Source of the DNA: Hydractinia symbiolongicarpus
Lineage: Eukaryota; Cnidaria; Hydrozoa; Anthoathecata; Hydractiniidae
DNA: 64,000 nt
Direction of reading: 5' to 3'
Assembly: GCF_029227915.1 (NCBI RefSeq)
Contig: NC_079876.1
Coordinates: 2,668,001-2,732,000 of the forward strand
Of the stretch, positions 23,101 through 35,645 are shown piece by piece (the stretch's first letter is position 1; each line of letters starts with the position of its first letter). A program made the translations under genes and the position numbers. The notes under the pieces were generated by a model. It was not told the DNA's origin. It saw nothing but the letters and a program-made list of their open reading frames with translations, and searched no databases.

Positions 23101-24218
23101 GTGGTGAAATAATAATTTAAAAAATCGTTCGGGAAATGAGTTTACACCGTGGGTACTTTCTTTGTATACTTTTGACTATACGGGCCGAGTCCGGGATTTA
23201 CGGGAAATCGCAGGTTTTCGTTTGCCGGCGATTAAACTTCTTTTATTCAGCGTCTCATCAAAAATGAAAACATTTTTGAAAACTACAAGTCTCATGGGTT
23301 TTAGTGGTGAAATAATAATTTAAAAAATCGTTCGGGAAATGAGTTTACTCCCTGGGTACTTTCTTTGTATACATTTGACTATGCGGGCCGAGTCCAGGGT
23401 TTACGGGAAATGGCGGGTTTTCGTTTGCCGGCGATTAAACTTCTTTTATTCCGCGTCTCATCAAAAGTAAAAACATTTTTAAAAACTACAAGTCTCATGG
23501 GTTTTAGTGGTGAAATAATAATTTAAAAAATCGTTCGGGAAATGAGTTTACACCGTGGGTACTTTCTTTGTATACTTTTGACTATACGGGCCGAGTCCGG
23601 GATTTACGGGAAATCGCAGGTTTTCGTTTGCCGGCGATTAAACTTCTTTTATTCAGCGTCTCATCAAAAATGAAAACATTTTTGAAAACTACAAGTCTCA
23701 TGGGTTTTAGTGGTGAAATAATAATTTAAAAAATCGTTCGGGAAATGAGTTTACACCCTGGGTACTTTCTTTGTATACTTTTGACTATACGGGCCGAGTC
23801 CGGGATTTACGGGAAATCGCAGGTTTTCGTTTGGCGGCGATTAAACTTCTTTTTTTCAGCGTCTCATCAAAAATGAAAACAATTTTGAAAACTACAAGTC
23901 TCGTGCGTTTTAGTGGTGAAAAAATAATTTAAAAAATTGTTCGGGAAATGAGTTTACTCCCTGGGTACTTTCTTTGTATATTTTTGACTATGCGGGCCGA
24001 GTCTGGGGTTTACGGGAAATGGCGGGTTTTCGTTTGCCGGCGATTAAACTTCTTTTATTCCGCGTCTCATCAAAAATAAAAACATTTTTAAAAACTACAA
24101 GTCTCATGGGTTTTAGTGGTGAAATAATAATTTAAAAAATCGTTCGGGAAATGAGTTTACACCGTGGGTACTTTCTTTGTATACTTTTGACTATACGGGC
24201 CGAGTCCGGGATTTACGG
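20170..24218 (+). repeat. Higher-order repeat B, copy 2 (4,049 bp)
   Basis: It follows copy 1 with very few differences, for example ACGGGCC against ACGGACC near 21,356. It ends near 24,218, where the order changes to a monomer with GTACTTTATTTGTATAC. Confidence 0.9.
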
Positions 24219-25065
24219 GAAATCGCAGGTTTTCGTTTGCCGGCGATTAAACTTCTTTTATTCAGCGTCTCATCAAAAATGAAAACATTTTTGAAAACTA
24301 CAAGTCTCATGGGTTTTAGTGGTGAAATAATAATTTAAAAAATCGTTCGGGAAATGAGTTTACTCCCTGGGTACTTTATTTGTATACATTTGACTATGCT
24401 GGCCGAGTCCGGGGTTTACGGGAAATGGCGGGTTTTCGTTTGCCGGCGATTAAACTTCTTTTATTCCGCGTCTCATCAAAAGTAAAAACATTTTTAAAAA
24501 CTACAAGTCTCATGGGTTTTAGTGGTGAAATAATAATTTAAAAAATCGTTCGGGAAATGAGTTTACACCGTGGGTACTTTCTTTGTATACTTTTGACTAT
24601 ACGGGCCGAGTCCGGGATTTACGGGAAATCGCAGGTTTTCGTTTGCCGGCGATTAAACTTCTTTTATTCAGCGTCTCATCAAAAATGAAAACATTTTTGA
24701 AAACTACAAGTCTCATGGGTTTTAGTGGTGAAATAATAATTTAAAAAATCGTTCGGGAAATGAGTTTACATCCCGGGTACTTTCATTTCTATACGGGCCG
24801 AGTCCGGGATTTACGGGAAATCGCAGGTTTTCGTTTGCCGGCGATTAAACTTCTTTTATTCAGCGTCTCATCAAAAATGAAAACATTTTTGAAAACTACA
24901 AGTCTCATGCGTTTTAGTGGTGAAAAAATATTTTAAAAAATCGTTCGGAAAATGCGTTTACACCCTGGGTACTTTCTTTGTATACTTTTGACTATACGGG
25001 CCGAGTCCGGGATTTACGGGAAATCGCAGGTTTTCGTTTGCCGGCGATTAAACTTCTTTTATTCA

Positions 25066-27874
25066 GTGTCTCATCAAAAATGAAAACATTTTTGAAAACT
25101 ACAAGTCTCATGCGTTTTAGTGGTAAAAAAATAATTTAAAAAATCGTTCGGGAAATGAGTTTACTCCCTGGGTACTTTCTTTGTATACTTTTGAATATGC
25201 GGGCCGAGTCCGGGGTTTACGGGAAATGGCGGGTTTTCGTTTGCCGGCGTTTAAACTTCTTTTATTCAGCGTTTCATCAAAAAGGAAAACATTTTTAAAA
25301 ACTACAAGTCTCATGGGCTTTAGTGGTGAAATAATAATTTAAAAAATCGTTCGGGAAATGCGTTTACACCCTGGGTACTTTCTTTGTATACTTTTGACTA
25401 TACGGGCCGAGTCCGGGATTTACGGGAAATCGCAGGTTTTTGTTTGCCGGCGATTAAACTTCTTTTATTCAGCGTCTCATCAAAAATGAAAACATTTTTG
25501 AAAACTACAAGTCTCATGCGTTTTAGTGGTAAAAAAATAATTTAAAAAATCGTTCGGGAAATGAGTTTACTCCCTGGGTACTTTCTTTGTATACTTTTGA
25601 ATATGCGGGCCGAGTCCGGGGTTTACGGGAAATGGCGGGTTTTCGTTTGCCGGCGATTAAACTTCGTTTATTCAGCGTCTCATCAAAAATGAAAACATTT
25701 TTGAAAACTACAAGTCTCATGCGTTTTAGTGGTGAAAAAATATTTTAAAAAATCGTTCGGGAAATGAGTTTACTCCCTGGGTACTTTCTTTGTATACTTT
25801 TGACTATACGGGCCGAGTCCGGGATTTACGGGAAGTCGCGGGTTTTCTTTTGCCGGCGTTTAAACTTCTTTTATTCAGCGTCTCATCAAAAATGAAAACA
25901 TTTTTAAAAACTACAAGTCTCATGGGCTTTAGTGGTGAAATAATAATTTAAAAAATCGTTCGGGAATTGAGTTTACACCCTGGGTACTTTCTTTGTATAC
26001 TTTTGACTATACGGGCCGAGTCCGGGATTTACGGGAAATCGCAGGTTATCGTTTGCCGGCGATTAAACTTCTTTTATTCAGCGTCTCATCAAAAATGAAA
26101 ACAATTTTGAAAACTACAAGTCTCATGCGTTTTAGTGGTGAAAAAATAATTTAAAAAATCGTTCGGGAAATGAGTTTACTCCCTGGGTACTTTCTTTGTA
26201 TACTTTTGACTATGCGGGCCGAGTCCGGGGTTTACGGAAAATGGCGGGTTTTCGTTTGCCGGCGATTAAACTTCTTTTATTCAGCGTCTCATCAAAAATG
26301 AAAACATTTTTAAAAACTACAAGTCTCATGGGTTTTAGTGGTGAAATAATAATTTAAAAAATCGTTCGGGAAATGAGTTTACATCCCGGGTACTTTCATT
26401 ACTATACGGGCCCAGTCCGGGATTTAAGGGAAATCGCAGGTTTTTGTTTGCCGGCGATTAAACTTCTTTTATTCAGCGTCTCATCAAAAATGAAAACATT
26501 TTTGAAAACTACAAGTCTCATGCGTTTTAGTGGTGAAAAAATATTTTAAAAAATCGTTCGGGAAATGAGTTTACTCCCTGGGTACTTTCTTTGTATACTT
26601 TTGACTATACTGGCCGAGTCCGGGATTTACGGGAAGTCGCGGGTTTTCTTTTGCCGGCGTTTAAACTTCTTTTATTCAGCGTCTCATCAAAAATGAAAAC
26701 ATTTTTAAAAACTACAAGTCTCATGGGCTTTAGTGGTGAAATAATAATTTAAAAAATCGTTCGGGAATTGAGTTTACACCCTGGTTACTTTCTTTGTATA
26801 CTTTTGACTATACGGGCCGAGTCCGGGATTTACGGGAAATCGCAGGTTTTCGTTTGCCGGCGATTAAACTTCTTTTATTCCGCGTCTCATCAAAAATAAA
26901 AACATTTTTAAAAACTACAAGTCTCATGGGTTTTAGTGGTGAAATAATAATTTAAAAAATCGTTCGGGAAATGAGTTTACACCGTGGGTACTTTCTTTGT
27001 ATACTTTTGACTATACGGGCCGAGTCCGGGATTTACGGGAAATCGCAGGTTTTCGTTTGCCGGCGATTAAACTTCTTTTATTCAGCGTCTCATCAAAAAT
27101 GAAAACATTTTTGAAAACTACAAGTCTCATGGGTTTTAGTGGTGAAATAATGATTTAAAAAATCGTTCGGGAAATGAGTTTACTCCCTGGGTACTTTCTT
27201 TGTATACATTTGACTATGCGGGCCGAGTCCGGGGTTTACGGGAAATGGCGGGTTTTCGTTTGCCGGCGATTAAACTTCTTTTATTCCGCGTCTCATCAAA
27301 AGTAAAAACATTTTTAAAAACTACAAGTCTCATGGGTTTTAGTGGTCAAATAATAATTTAAAAAATCGTTCGGGAAATGAGTTTACACCGTGGGTACTTT
27401 CTTTGTATACTTTTGACTATACGGGCCGAGTCCGGGATTTACGGGAAATCGCAGGTTTTCGTTTGCCGGCGATTAAACTTCTTTTATACAGCGTCTCATC
27501 AAAAATGAAAACATTTTTGAAAACTACAAGTCTCATGGGTTTTAGTGGTGAAATAATAATTTAAAAAATCGTTCGGGAAATGAGTTTACATCCCGGGTAC
27601 TTTCATTACTATACGGGCCGAGTCCGGGATTTACGGGAAATCGCAGGTTTTCGTTTGCCGGCGATTAAACTTCTTTTATACAGCGTCTCATCAAAAATGA
27701 AAACATTTTTGAAAACTACAAGTCTCATGGGTTTTAGTGGTGAAATAATAATTTAAAAAATCGTTCGGGAAATGAGTTTACATCCCGGGTACTTTTTTGA
27801 CTATACGCGCCGAGTCCGGGATTTACGGGAAATCGCAGGTTTTCGTTTGCCGGCGATTAAACTTCTTTTATTCA
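25066..27874 (+). repeat. Higher-order repeat C, copy 1 (2,809 bp, 14 monomers)
   Basis: Phase is set on the private variant TTCAGTGTCTCATC at about 25,066, 27,875 and 31,293. The paired minus-strand frames at 25,117 and 25,523 recur together at 27,926/28,332 and 31,344/31,750. The length equals 14 x 203 minus three 11-bp losses. Confidence 0.9.
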
Positions 27875-30800
27875 GTGTCTCATCAAAAATGAAAACATTT
27901 TTGAAAACTACAAGTCTCATGCGTTTTAGTGGTAAAAAAATAATTTAAAAAATCGTTCGGGAAATGAGTTTACTCCCTGGGTACTTTCTTTGTATACTTT
28001 TGAATATGCGGGCCGAGTCCGGGGTTTACGGGAAATGGCGGGTTTTCGTTTGCCGGCGTTTAAACTTCTTTTATTCAGCGTTTCATCAAAAAGGAAAACA
28101 TTTTTAAAAACTACAAGTCTCATGGGCTTTAGTGGTGAAATAATAATTTAAAAAATCGTTCGGGAAATGCGTTTACACCCTGGGTACTTTCTTTGTATAC
28201 TTTTGACTATACGGGCCGAGTCCGGGATTTACGGGAAATCGCAGGTTTTTGTTTGCCGGCGATTAAACTTCTTTTATTCAGCGTCTCATCAAAAATGAAA
28301 ACATTTTTGAAAACTACAAGTCTCATGCGTTTTAGTGGTAAAAAAATAATTTAAAAAATCGTTCGGGAAATGAGTTTACTCCCTGGGTACTTTCTTTGTA
28401 TACTTTTGAATATGCGGGCCGAGTCCGGGGTTTACGGGAAATGGCGGGTTTTCGTTTGCCGGCGATTAAACTTCGTTTATTCAGCGTCTCATCAAAAATG
28501 AAAACATTTTTGAAAACTACAAGTCTCATGCGTTTTAGTGGTGAAAAAATATTTTAAAAAATCGTTCGGGAAATGAGTTTACTCCCTGGGTACTTTCTTT
28601 GTATACTTTTGACTATACGGGCCGAGTCCGGGATTTACGGGAAGTCGCGGGTTTTCTTTTGCCGGCGTTTAAACTTCTTTTATTCAGCGTCTCATCAAAA
28701 ATGAAAACATTTTTAAAAACTACAAGTCTCATGGGCTTTAGTGGTGAAATAATAATTTAAAAAATCGTTCGGGAATTGAGTTTACACCCTGGGTACTTTC
28801 TTTGTATACTTTTGACTATACGGGCCGAGTCCGGGATTTACGGGAAATCGCAGGTTATCGTTTGCCGGCGATTAAACTTCTTTTATTCAGCGTCTCATCA
28901 AAAATGAAAACAATTTTGAAAACTACAAGTCTCATGCGTTTTAGTGGTGAAAAAATAATTTAAAAAATCGTTCGGGAAATGAGTTTACTCCCTGGGTACT
29001 TTCTTTGTATACTTTTGACTATGCGGGCCGAGTCCGGGGTTTACGGGAAATGGCGGGTTTTCGTTTGCCGGCGATTAAACTTCTTTTATTCAGCGTCTCA
29101 TCAAAAATGAAAACATTTTTAAAAACTACAAGTCTCATGGGTTTTAGTGGTGAAATAATAATTTAAAAAATCGTTCGGGAAATGAGTTTACATCCCGGGT
29201 ACTTTCATTACTATACGGGCCGAGTCCGGGATTTAAGGGAAATCGCAGGTTTTTGTTTGCCGGCGATTAAACTTCTTTTATTCAGCGTCTCATCAAAAAT
29301 GAAAACATTTTTGAAAACTACAAGTCTCATGCGTTTTAGTGGTGAAAAAATATTTTAAAAAATCGTTCGGGAAATGAGTTTACTCCCTGGGTACTTTCTT
29401 TGTATACTTTTGACTATACTGGCCGAGTCCGGGATTTACGGGAAGTCGCGGGTTTTCTTTTGCCGGCGTTTAAACTTCTTTTATTCAGCGTCTCATCAAA
29501 AATGAAAACATTTTTAAAAACTACAAGTCTCATGGGCTTTAGTGGTGAAATAATAATTTAAAAAATCGTTCGGGAATTGAGTTTACACCCAGGTTACTTT
29601 CTTTGTATACTTTTGACTATACGGGCCGAGTCCGGGATTTACGGGAAATCGCAGGTTTTCGTTTGCCGGCGATTAAACTTCTTTTATTCAGCGTCTCATC
29701 AAAAATGAAAACAATTTTGAAAACTACAAGTCTCATGCGTTTTAGTGGTGAAAAAATAATTTAAAAAATCGTTCGGGAAATGAGTTTACTCCCTGGGTAC
29801 TTTCTTTGTATACTTTTGACTATGCGGGCCGAGTCCGGGGTTTACGGGAAATGGCGGGTTTTCGTTTGCCGGCGATTAAACTTCTTTTATTCCGCGTCTC
29901 ATCAAAAATAAAAACATTTTTAAAAACTACAAGTCTCATGGGTTTTAGTGGTGAAATAATAATTTAAAAAATCGTTCGGGAAATGAGTTTACACCGTGGG
30001 TACTTTCTTTGTATACTTTTGACTATACGGGCCGAGTCCGGGATTTACGGGAAATCGCAGGTTTTCGTTTGCCGGCGATTAAACTTCTTTTATTCAGCGT
30101 CTCATCAAAAATGAAAACATTTTTGAAAACTACAAGTCTCATGGGTTTTAGTGGTGAAATAATAATTTAAAAAATCGTTCGGGAAATGAGTTTACTCCCT
30201 GGGTACTTTATTTGTATACATTTGACTATGCGGGCCGAGTCCGGGGTTTAAGGGAAATGGCGGGTTTTCGTTTGCCGGCGATTAAACTTCTTTTATTCCG
30301 CGTCTCATCAAAAATAAAAACATTTTTAAAAACTACAAGTCTCATGGGTTTTAGTGGTGAAATAATAATTTAAAAAATCGTTCGGGAAATGAGTTTACAC
30401 CGTGGGTACTTTCTTTGTATACTTTTGACTATACGGGCCGAGTCCGGGATTTACGGGAAATCGCAGGTTTTCGTGTGCCGGCGATTAAACTTCTTTTATT
30501 CAGCGTCTCATCAAAAATGAAAACATTTTTGAAAACTACAAGTCTCATGGGTTTTAGTGGTGAAATAATGATTTAAAAAATCGTTCGGGAAATGAGTTTA
30601 CTCCCTGGGTACTTTCTTTGTATACATTTGACTATGCGGGCCGAGTCCGGGGTTTACGGGAAATGGCGGGTTTTCGTTTGCCGGCGATTAAACTTCTTTT
30701 ATTCCGCGTCTCATCAAAAGTAAAAACATTTTTAAAAACTACAAGTCTCATGGGTTTTAGTGGTCAAATAATAATTTAAAAAATCGTTCGGGAAATGAGT

Positions 30801-31292
30801 TTACACCGTGGGTACTTTCTTTGTATACTTTTGACTATACGGGCCGAGTCCGGGATTTACGGGAAATCGCAGGTTTTCGTTTGCCGGCGATTAAACTTCT
30901 TTTATACAGCGTCTCATCAAAAATGAAAACATTTTTGAAAACTACAAGTCTCATGGGTTTTAGTGGTGAAATAATAATTTAAAAAATCGTTCGGGAAATG
31001 AGTTTACATCCCGGGTACTTTCATTACTATACGGGCCGAGTCCGGGATTTACGGGAAATCGCAGGTTTTCGTTTGCCGGCGATTAAACTTCTTTTATACA
31101 GCGTCTCATCAAAAATGAAAACATTTTTGAAAACTACAAGTCTCATGGGTTTTAGTGGTGAAATAATAATTTAAAAAATCGTTCGGGAAATGAGTTTACA
31201 TCCCGGGTACTTTTTTGACTATACGGGCCGAGTCCGGGATTTACGGGAAATCGCAGGTTTTCGTTTGCCGGCGATTAAACTTCTTTTATTCA
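27875..31292 (+). repeat. Higher-order repeat C, copy 2 (3,418 bp, 17 monomers)
   Basis: Same order as copy 1 but with three extra monomers (609 bp) inserted in the middle, around 29,680-30,300, so one HOR family exists in two lengths. Copy-specific differences include GTTTACACCCAGGTTAC near 29,583 against GTTTACACCCTGGTTAC near 26,773. Confidence 0.88.
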
Positions 31293-32980
31293 GTGTCTCA
31301 TCAAAAATGAAAACATTTTTTAAAACTACAAGTCTCATGCGTTTTAGTGGTAAAAAAATAATTTAAAAAATCGTTCGGGAAATGAGTTTACTCCCTGGGT
31401 ACTTTCTTTGTATACTTTTGAATATGCGGGCCGAGTCCGGGGTTTACGGGAAATGGCGGGTTTTCGTTTGCCGGCGTTTAAACTTCTTTTATTCAGCGTT
31501 TCATCAAAAAGGAAAACATTTTTAAAAACTACAAGTCTCATGGGCTTTAGTGGTGAAATAATAATTTAAAAAATCGTTCGGGAAATGCGTTTACACCCTG
31601 GGTACTTTCTTTGTATACTTTTGACTATACGGGCCGAGTCCGGGATTTACGGGAAATCGCAGGTTTTTGTTTGCCGGCGATTAAACTTCTTTTATTCAGC
31701 GTCTCATCAAAAATGAAAACATTTTTGAAAACTACAAGTCTCATGCGTTTTAGTGGTAAAAAAATAATTTAAAAAATCGTTCGGGAAATGAGTTTACTCC
31801 CTGGGTACTTTCTTTGTATACTTTTGAATATGCGGGCCGAGTCCGGGGTTTACGGGAAATGGCGGGTTTTCGTTTGCCGGCGATTAAACTTCGTTTATTC
31901 AGCGTCTCATCAAAAATGAAAACATTTTTGAAAACTACAAGTCTCATGCGTTTTAGTGGTGAAAAAATATTTTAAAAAATCGTTCGGGAAATGAGTTTAC
32001 TCCCTGGGTACTTTCTTTGTATACTTTTGACTATACGGGCCGAGTCCGGGATTTACGGGAAGTCGCGGGTTTTCTTTTGCCGGCGTTTAAACTTCTTTTA
32101 TTCAGCGTCTCATCAAAAATGAAAACATTTTTAAAAACTACAAGTCTCATGGGCTTTAGTGGTGAAATAATAATTTAAAAAATCGTTCGGGAATTGAGTT
32201 TACACCCTGGGTACTTTCTTTGTATACTTTTGACTATACGGGCCGAGTCCGGGATTTACGGGAAATCGCAGGTTATCGTTTGCCGGCGATTAAACTTCTT
32301 TTATTCAGCGTCTCATCAAAAATGAAAACAATTTTGAAAACTACAAGTCTCATGCGTTTTAGTGGTGAAAAAATAATTTAAAAAATCGTTCGGGAAATGA
32401 GTTTACTCCCTGGGTACTTTCTTTGTATACTTTTGACTATGCGGGCCGAGTCCGGGGTTTACGGGAAATGGCGGGTTTTCGTTTGCCGGCGATTAAACTT
32501 CTTTTATTCAGCGTCTCATCAAAAATGAAAACATTTTTAAAAACTACAAGTCTCATGGGTTTTAGTGGTGAAATAATAATTTAAAAAATCGTTCGGGAAA
32601 TGAGTTTACATCCCGGGTACTTTCATTACTATACGGGCCGAGTCCGGGATTTAAGGGAAATCGCAGGTTTTTGTTTGCCGGCGATTAAACTTCTTTTATT
32701 CAGCGTCTCATCAAAAATGAAAACATTTTTGAAAACTACAAGTCTCATGCGTTTTAGTGGTGAAAAAATATTTTAAAAAATCGTTCGGGAAATGAGTTTA
32801 CTCCCTGGGTACTTTCTTTGTATACTTTTGACTATACGGGCCGAGTCCGGGATTTACGGGAAGTCGCGGGTTCTTTTGCCGGCGTTTAAACTTCTTTTAT
32901 TCAGCGTCTCATCAAAAATGAAAACATTTTTAAAAACTACAAGTCTCATGGGCTTTAGTGGTGAAATAATAATTTAAAAA
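31293..32980 (+). repeat. Higher-order repeat C, partial copy 3
   Basis: It matches copy 2 at an offset of 3,418 bp until about 32,870, where two bases are lost (CGCGGGTTCTTTTGCC). It then shows increasing differences, and by about 33,300 it no longer follows copy 2. Confidence 0.82.
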
Positions 32981-33755
32981 ATCGTTCGGGAATTGAGTTT
33001 ACACCCTGGGTACTTTCTTTGTATACTTTTGACTATACGGGCCGAGTCCGGGATTTACGGGAAATCGCAGGTTATCGTTTGCCGGCGATTAAACTTCTTT
33101 TATTCAGCGTCTCATCAAAAATGAAAACAATTTTGAAAACTACAAGTCTCATGCGTTTTAGTGGTGAAAAAATAATTTAAAAAATCGTTCGGGAAATGAG
33201 TTTACTCCCTGGGTACTTTCTTTGTATACTTTTGACTATGCGGGCCGAGTCCGGGGTTTACGGGAAATGGCGGGTTTTCGTTTGCCGGCGATTAAACTTC
33301 TTTTATTCAGCGTCTCATCAAAAATGAAAACATTTTTAAAAACTACAAGTCTCATGGGTTTTAGTGGTGAAATAATAATTTAAAAAATCGTTCGGGAAAT
33401 GAGTTTACATCCCGGGTACTTTCATTACTATACGGGCCGAGTCCGGGATTTACGGGAAATCGCAGGTTTTCGTTTGCCGGCGATTAAACTTCTTTTATTC
33501 AGCGTCTCATCAAAAATGAAAACATTTTTGAAAACTACAAGTCTCATGCGTTTTAGTGGTGAAAAAATATTTTAAAAAATCGTTCGGAAAATGCGTTTAC
33601 ACCCTGGGTACTTTCTTTGTATACTTTTGACTATACGGGCCGAGTCCGGGATTTACGGGAAATCGCAGGTTTTCGTTTCCCGGCGATTAAACTTCTTTTA
33701 TTCAGCGTCTCATCAAAAATTAAAACATTTTTGAAAACTACAAGTCTCATGCGTT

Positions 33756-35385
33756 TTAGTGGTAAAAAAATAATTTAAAAAATCGTTCGGGAAATGAGTT
33801 TACTCCCTGGGTACTTTCTTTGTATACTTTTGAATATGCGGGCCGAGTCCGGGGTTTACGGGAAATGGCGGGTTTTCGTTTGCCGGCGATTAAACTTCTT
33901 TTATTCAGCGTCTCATCAAAAATGAAAACATTTTTGAAAACTACAAGTCTCATGGGCTTTATTAGTGAAATAATATTTTGAAAAATCGTTCGGGAAATGA
34001 GTTTACACCCTGGGTACTTTCTTTGTATACTTTTGACTATACGGGCAGAGTCCGGGATTTACGGGAAATCGCAGGTTTTCGTTTGCCGGCGATTAAACTT
34101 CTTTCATTCAGCGTCTCATCAAAAATGAAAACATTTTTGAAAACTACAAGTCTCATGCGTTTTAGTGGTGAAAATATAATTTAAAAAATCGTTCGGGAAA
34201 TGAGTTTACTCCCTGGGTACTTTCTTTGTATACATTTGACTATACGGGCCGAATCCGGGATTTACGGGAAGTCGCGGGTTTTCGTTTGCCGGCGATTAAA
34301 CTTCTTTTAATCAGCGTCTCATCAAAAATGAAAACATTTTTAAAAACTACAATTCTCATGGGCTTTAGTGGTGAAATAATAATAATTTAAAAAATCGTTC
34401 GGGAAATGCTTTTACACCCTGGGTACTTTCTTTGTATACTTTTGACTATACGGGCCAAGTCCGGGATTTACGGGAAATCGCAGGTTTTCGTTTGCCGGCG
34501 ATTAAACTTCTTTTATTCAGCGTCTCATCAAAAATGAAAACATTTTTGAAAACTACAAGTCTCATGCGTTTTAGTGGTAAAAAAATAATTTAAAAAATCG
34601 TTCGGGAAATGAGTTTACTCCCTGGGTACTTTCTTTGTATACTTTTGAATATGCGGGCGGAGTCCTGGGTTTACGGGAAATGGCGGGTTTTCGTTTGCCG
34701 GCGATTAAACTTTTTTTATTCAGCGTCTCATCAAAAATGAAAACATTTTTGAAAACTACAAGTCTCATGGGCTTTAATAGTGAAATAATAATTTAAAAAA
34801 TCGTTCGGGAAATGAGTTTACACCCTGGGTACTTTCTTTGTATACTTTTGACTATACGGGCATAGTCCGGGATTTACGGGAAATCGCAGGTTTTCGTTTG
34901 CCGGCGATTAAACTTCTTTCATTCAGCGTCTCATCAAAAATGAAAACATTTTTGAAAACTACAAGTCTCATGCGTTTTAGTGGTGAAAATATAATTTAAA
35001 AAATCGTTCGGGAAATGAGTTTACTCCCTGGGTACTTTCTTTGTATACATTTGACTATACGGGCCGAATCCGGGATTTACGGGAAGTCGCGGGTTTTCTT
35101 TTGCCGGCGATTGAACTTCTTTTAATCAGCGTCTCATCAAAAATGAAAACATTTTTAAAAACTACAAGTCTCATGGGCTTTAGTGGTGAAATAATAATTT
35201 AAAAAATCGTTCGGGAAATGCGTTTACACCCTGGGTACTTTCTTTGTATACTTTTGACTATACGGGCCGAGTCCGGGATTTACGGGAAATCGCAGGTTTT
35301 CGTTTGCCGGCGATTAAACTTCTTTTATTCAGCGTCTCATCAAAAATGAAAACATTTTTGAAAACTACAAGTCCCATGCGTTTTA
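33756..35385 (+). repeat. 815-bp four-monomer duplication in the diverged zone
   Basis: Units 33,756-34,570 and 34,571-35,385. Shared private variants are GAAAATATAATTT, GGCCGAATCCGGG and GGGCA(G/T)AGTCCGGG. The first unit has 3 extra bases (AATAATAATAATTT near 34,375), so the period is 815 rather than 812. The copies differ more than the HORs upstream, so this is an older duplication. Confidence 0.8.
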
Positions 35386-35611
35386 GTGGTGAAAAAATAA
35401 TTTAAAAAATCGTTCGGGAAATGAGTTTACTTCCTGGGTACTTTCTTTGTATACTTTTGATTATACGGACCGAGTCCGGGGTTTACGGGAAATGGCGGGT
35501 TTTCGTTTGCCGGCGATTAAACTTCTTCTATTCAGCGTCTCATCAAAAATGAAAACATTTTTGAAAACTACAAGTCTCATGCGTTTTAGTGGTGAAAAGA
35601 TAATTTAAAAA

Positions 35612-35645
35612 ATCGTTTTTGAAATGAGCATCAGACTTGCAGTTT
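35612..35645. other. Orientation-switch junction of the satellite array
   Basis: The forward array ends ...AAAAAATCGTTTTTGAAATGAG. From about 35,629 the sequence reads CATCAGACTTGCAGTTTTC, a variant of the reverse complement of the monomer tail (GCATGAGACTTGTAGTTTTC). No unique sequence separates the arms. Forward (AAATGAG) and reverse (GCATGAG) sequences share ATGAG at the join, which would fit joining by short homology. The arms are not mirror images base for base, so this is not a simple long palindrome. Confidence 0.9.

Larger units (their letters stand above)
14671..35628 (+). repeat. Satellite array, block 2, same monomer, forward orientation
   Basis: About 104 further monomers resume exactly where the transposon interrupted the array. 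Thirteen are 192-bp short monomers with CATCCCGGG. Two of these, near 27,780 and 31,199, carry a second form of the 11-bp loss (TACTTTTTTGACTATA). Two short monomers stand side by side at about 15,051-15,435. Recurrent open frames of 60-107 codons (for example 15,252-15,575, extended because TAA became TCA near 15,424) are monomer by-products. Between the annotated HORs the stretches 14,671-16,120, 24,219-25,065 and 32,981-33,755 are ordinary monomers with no gene seen. Confidence 0.97.

Noticed and set aside
35612-35645. Long perfect palindrome at the orientation switch
   Set aside because: The two arms use different monomer subtypes and are not base-for-base complements near the junction.
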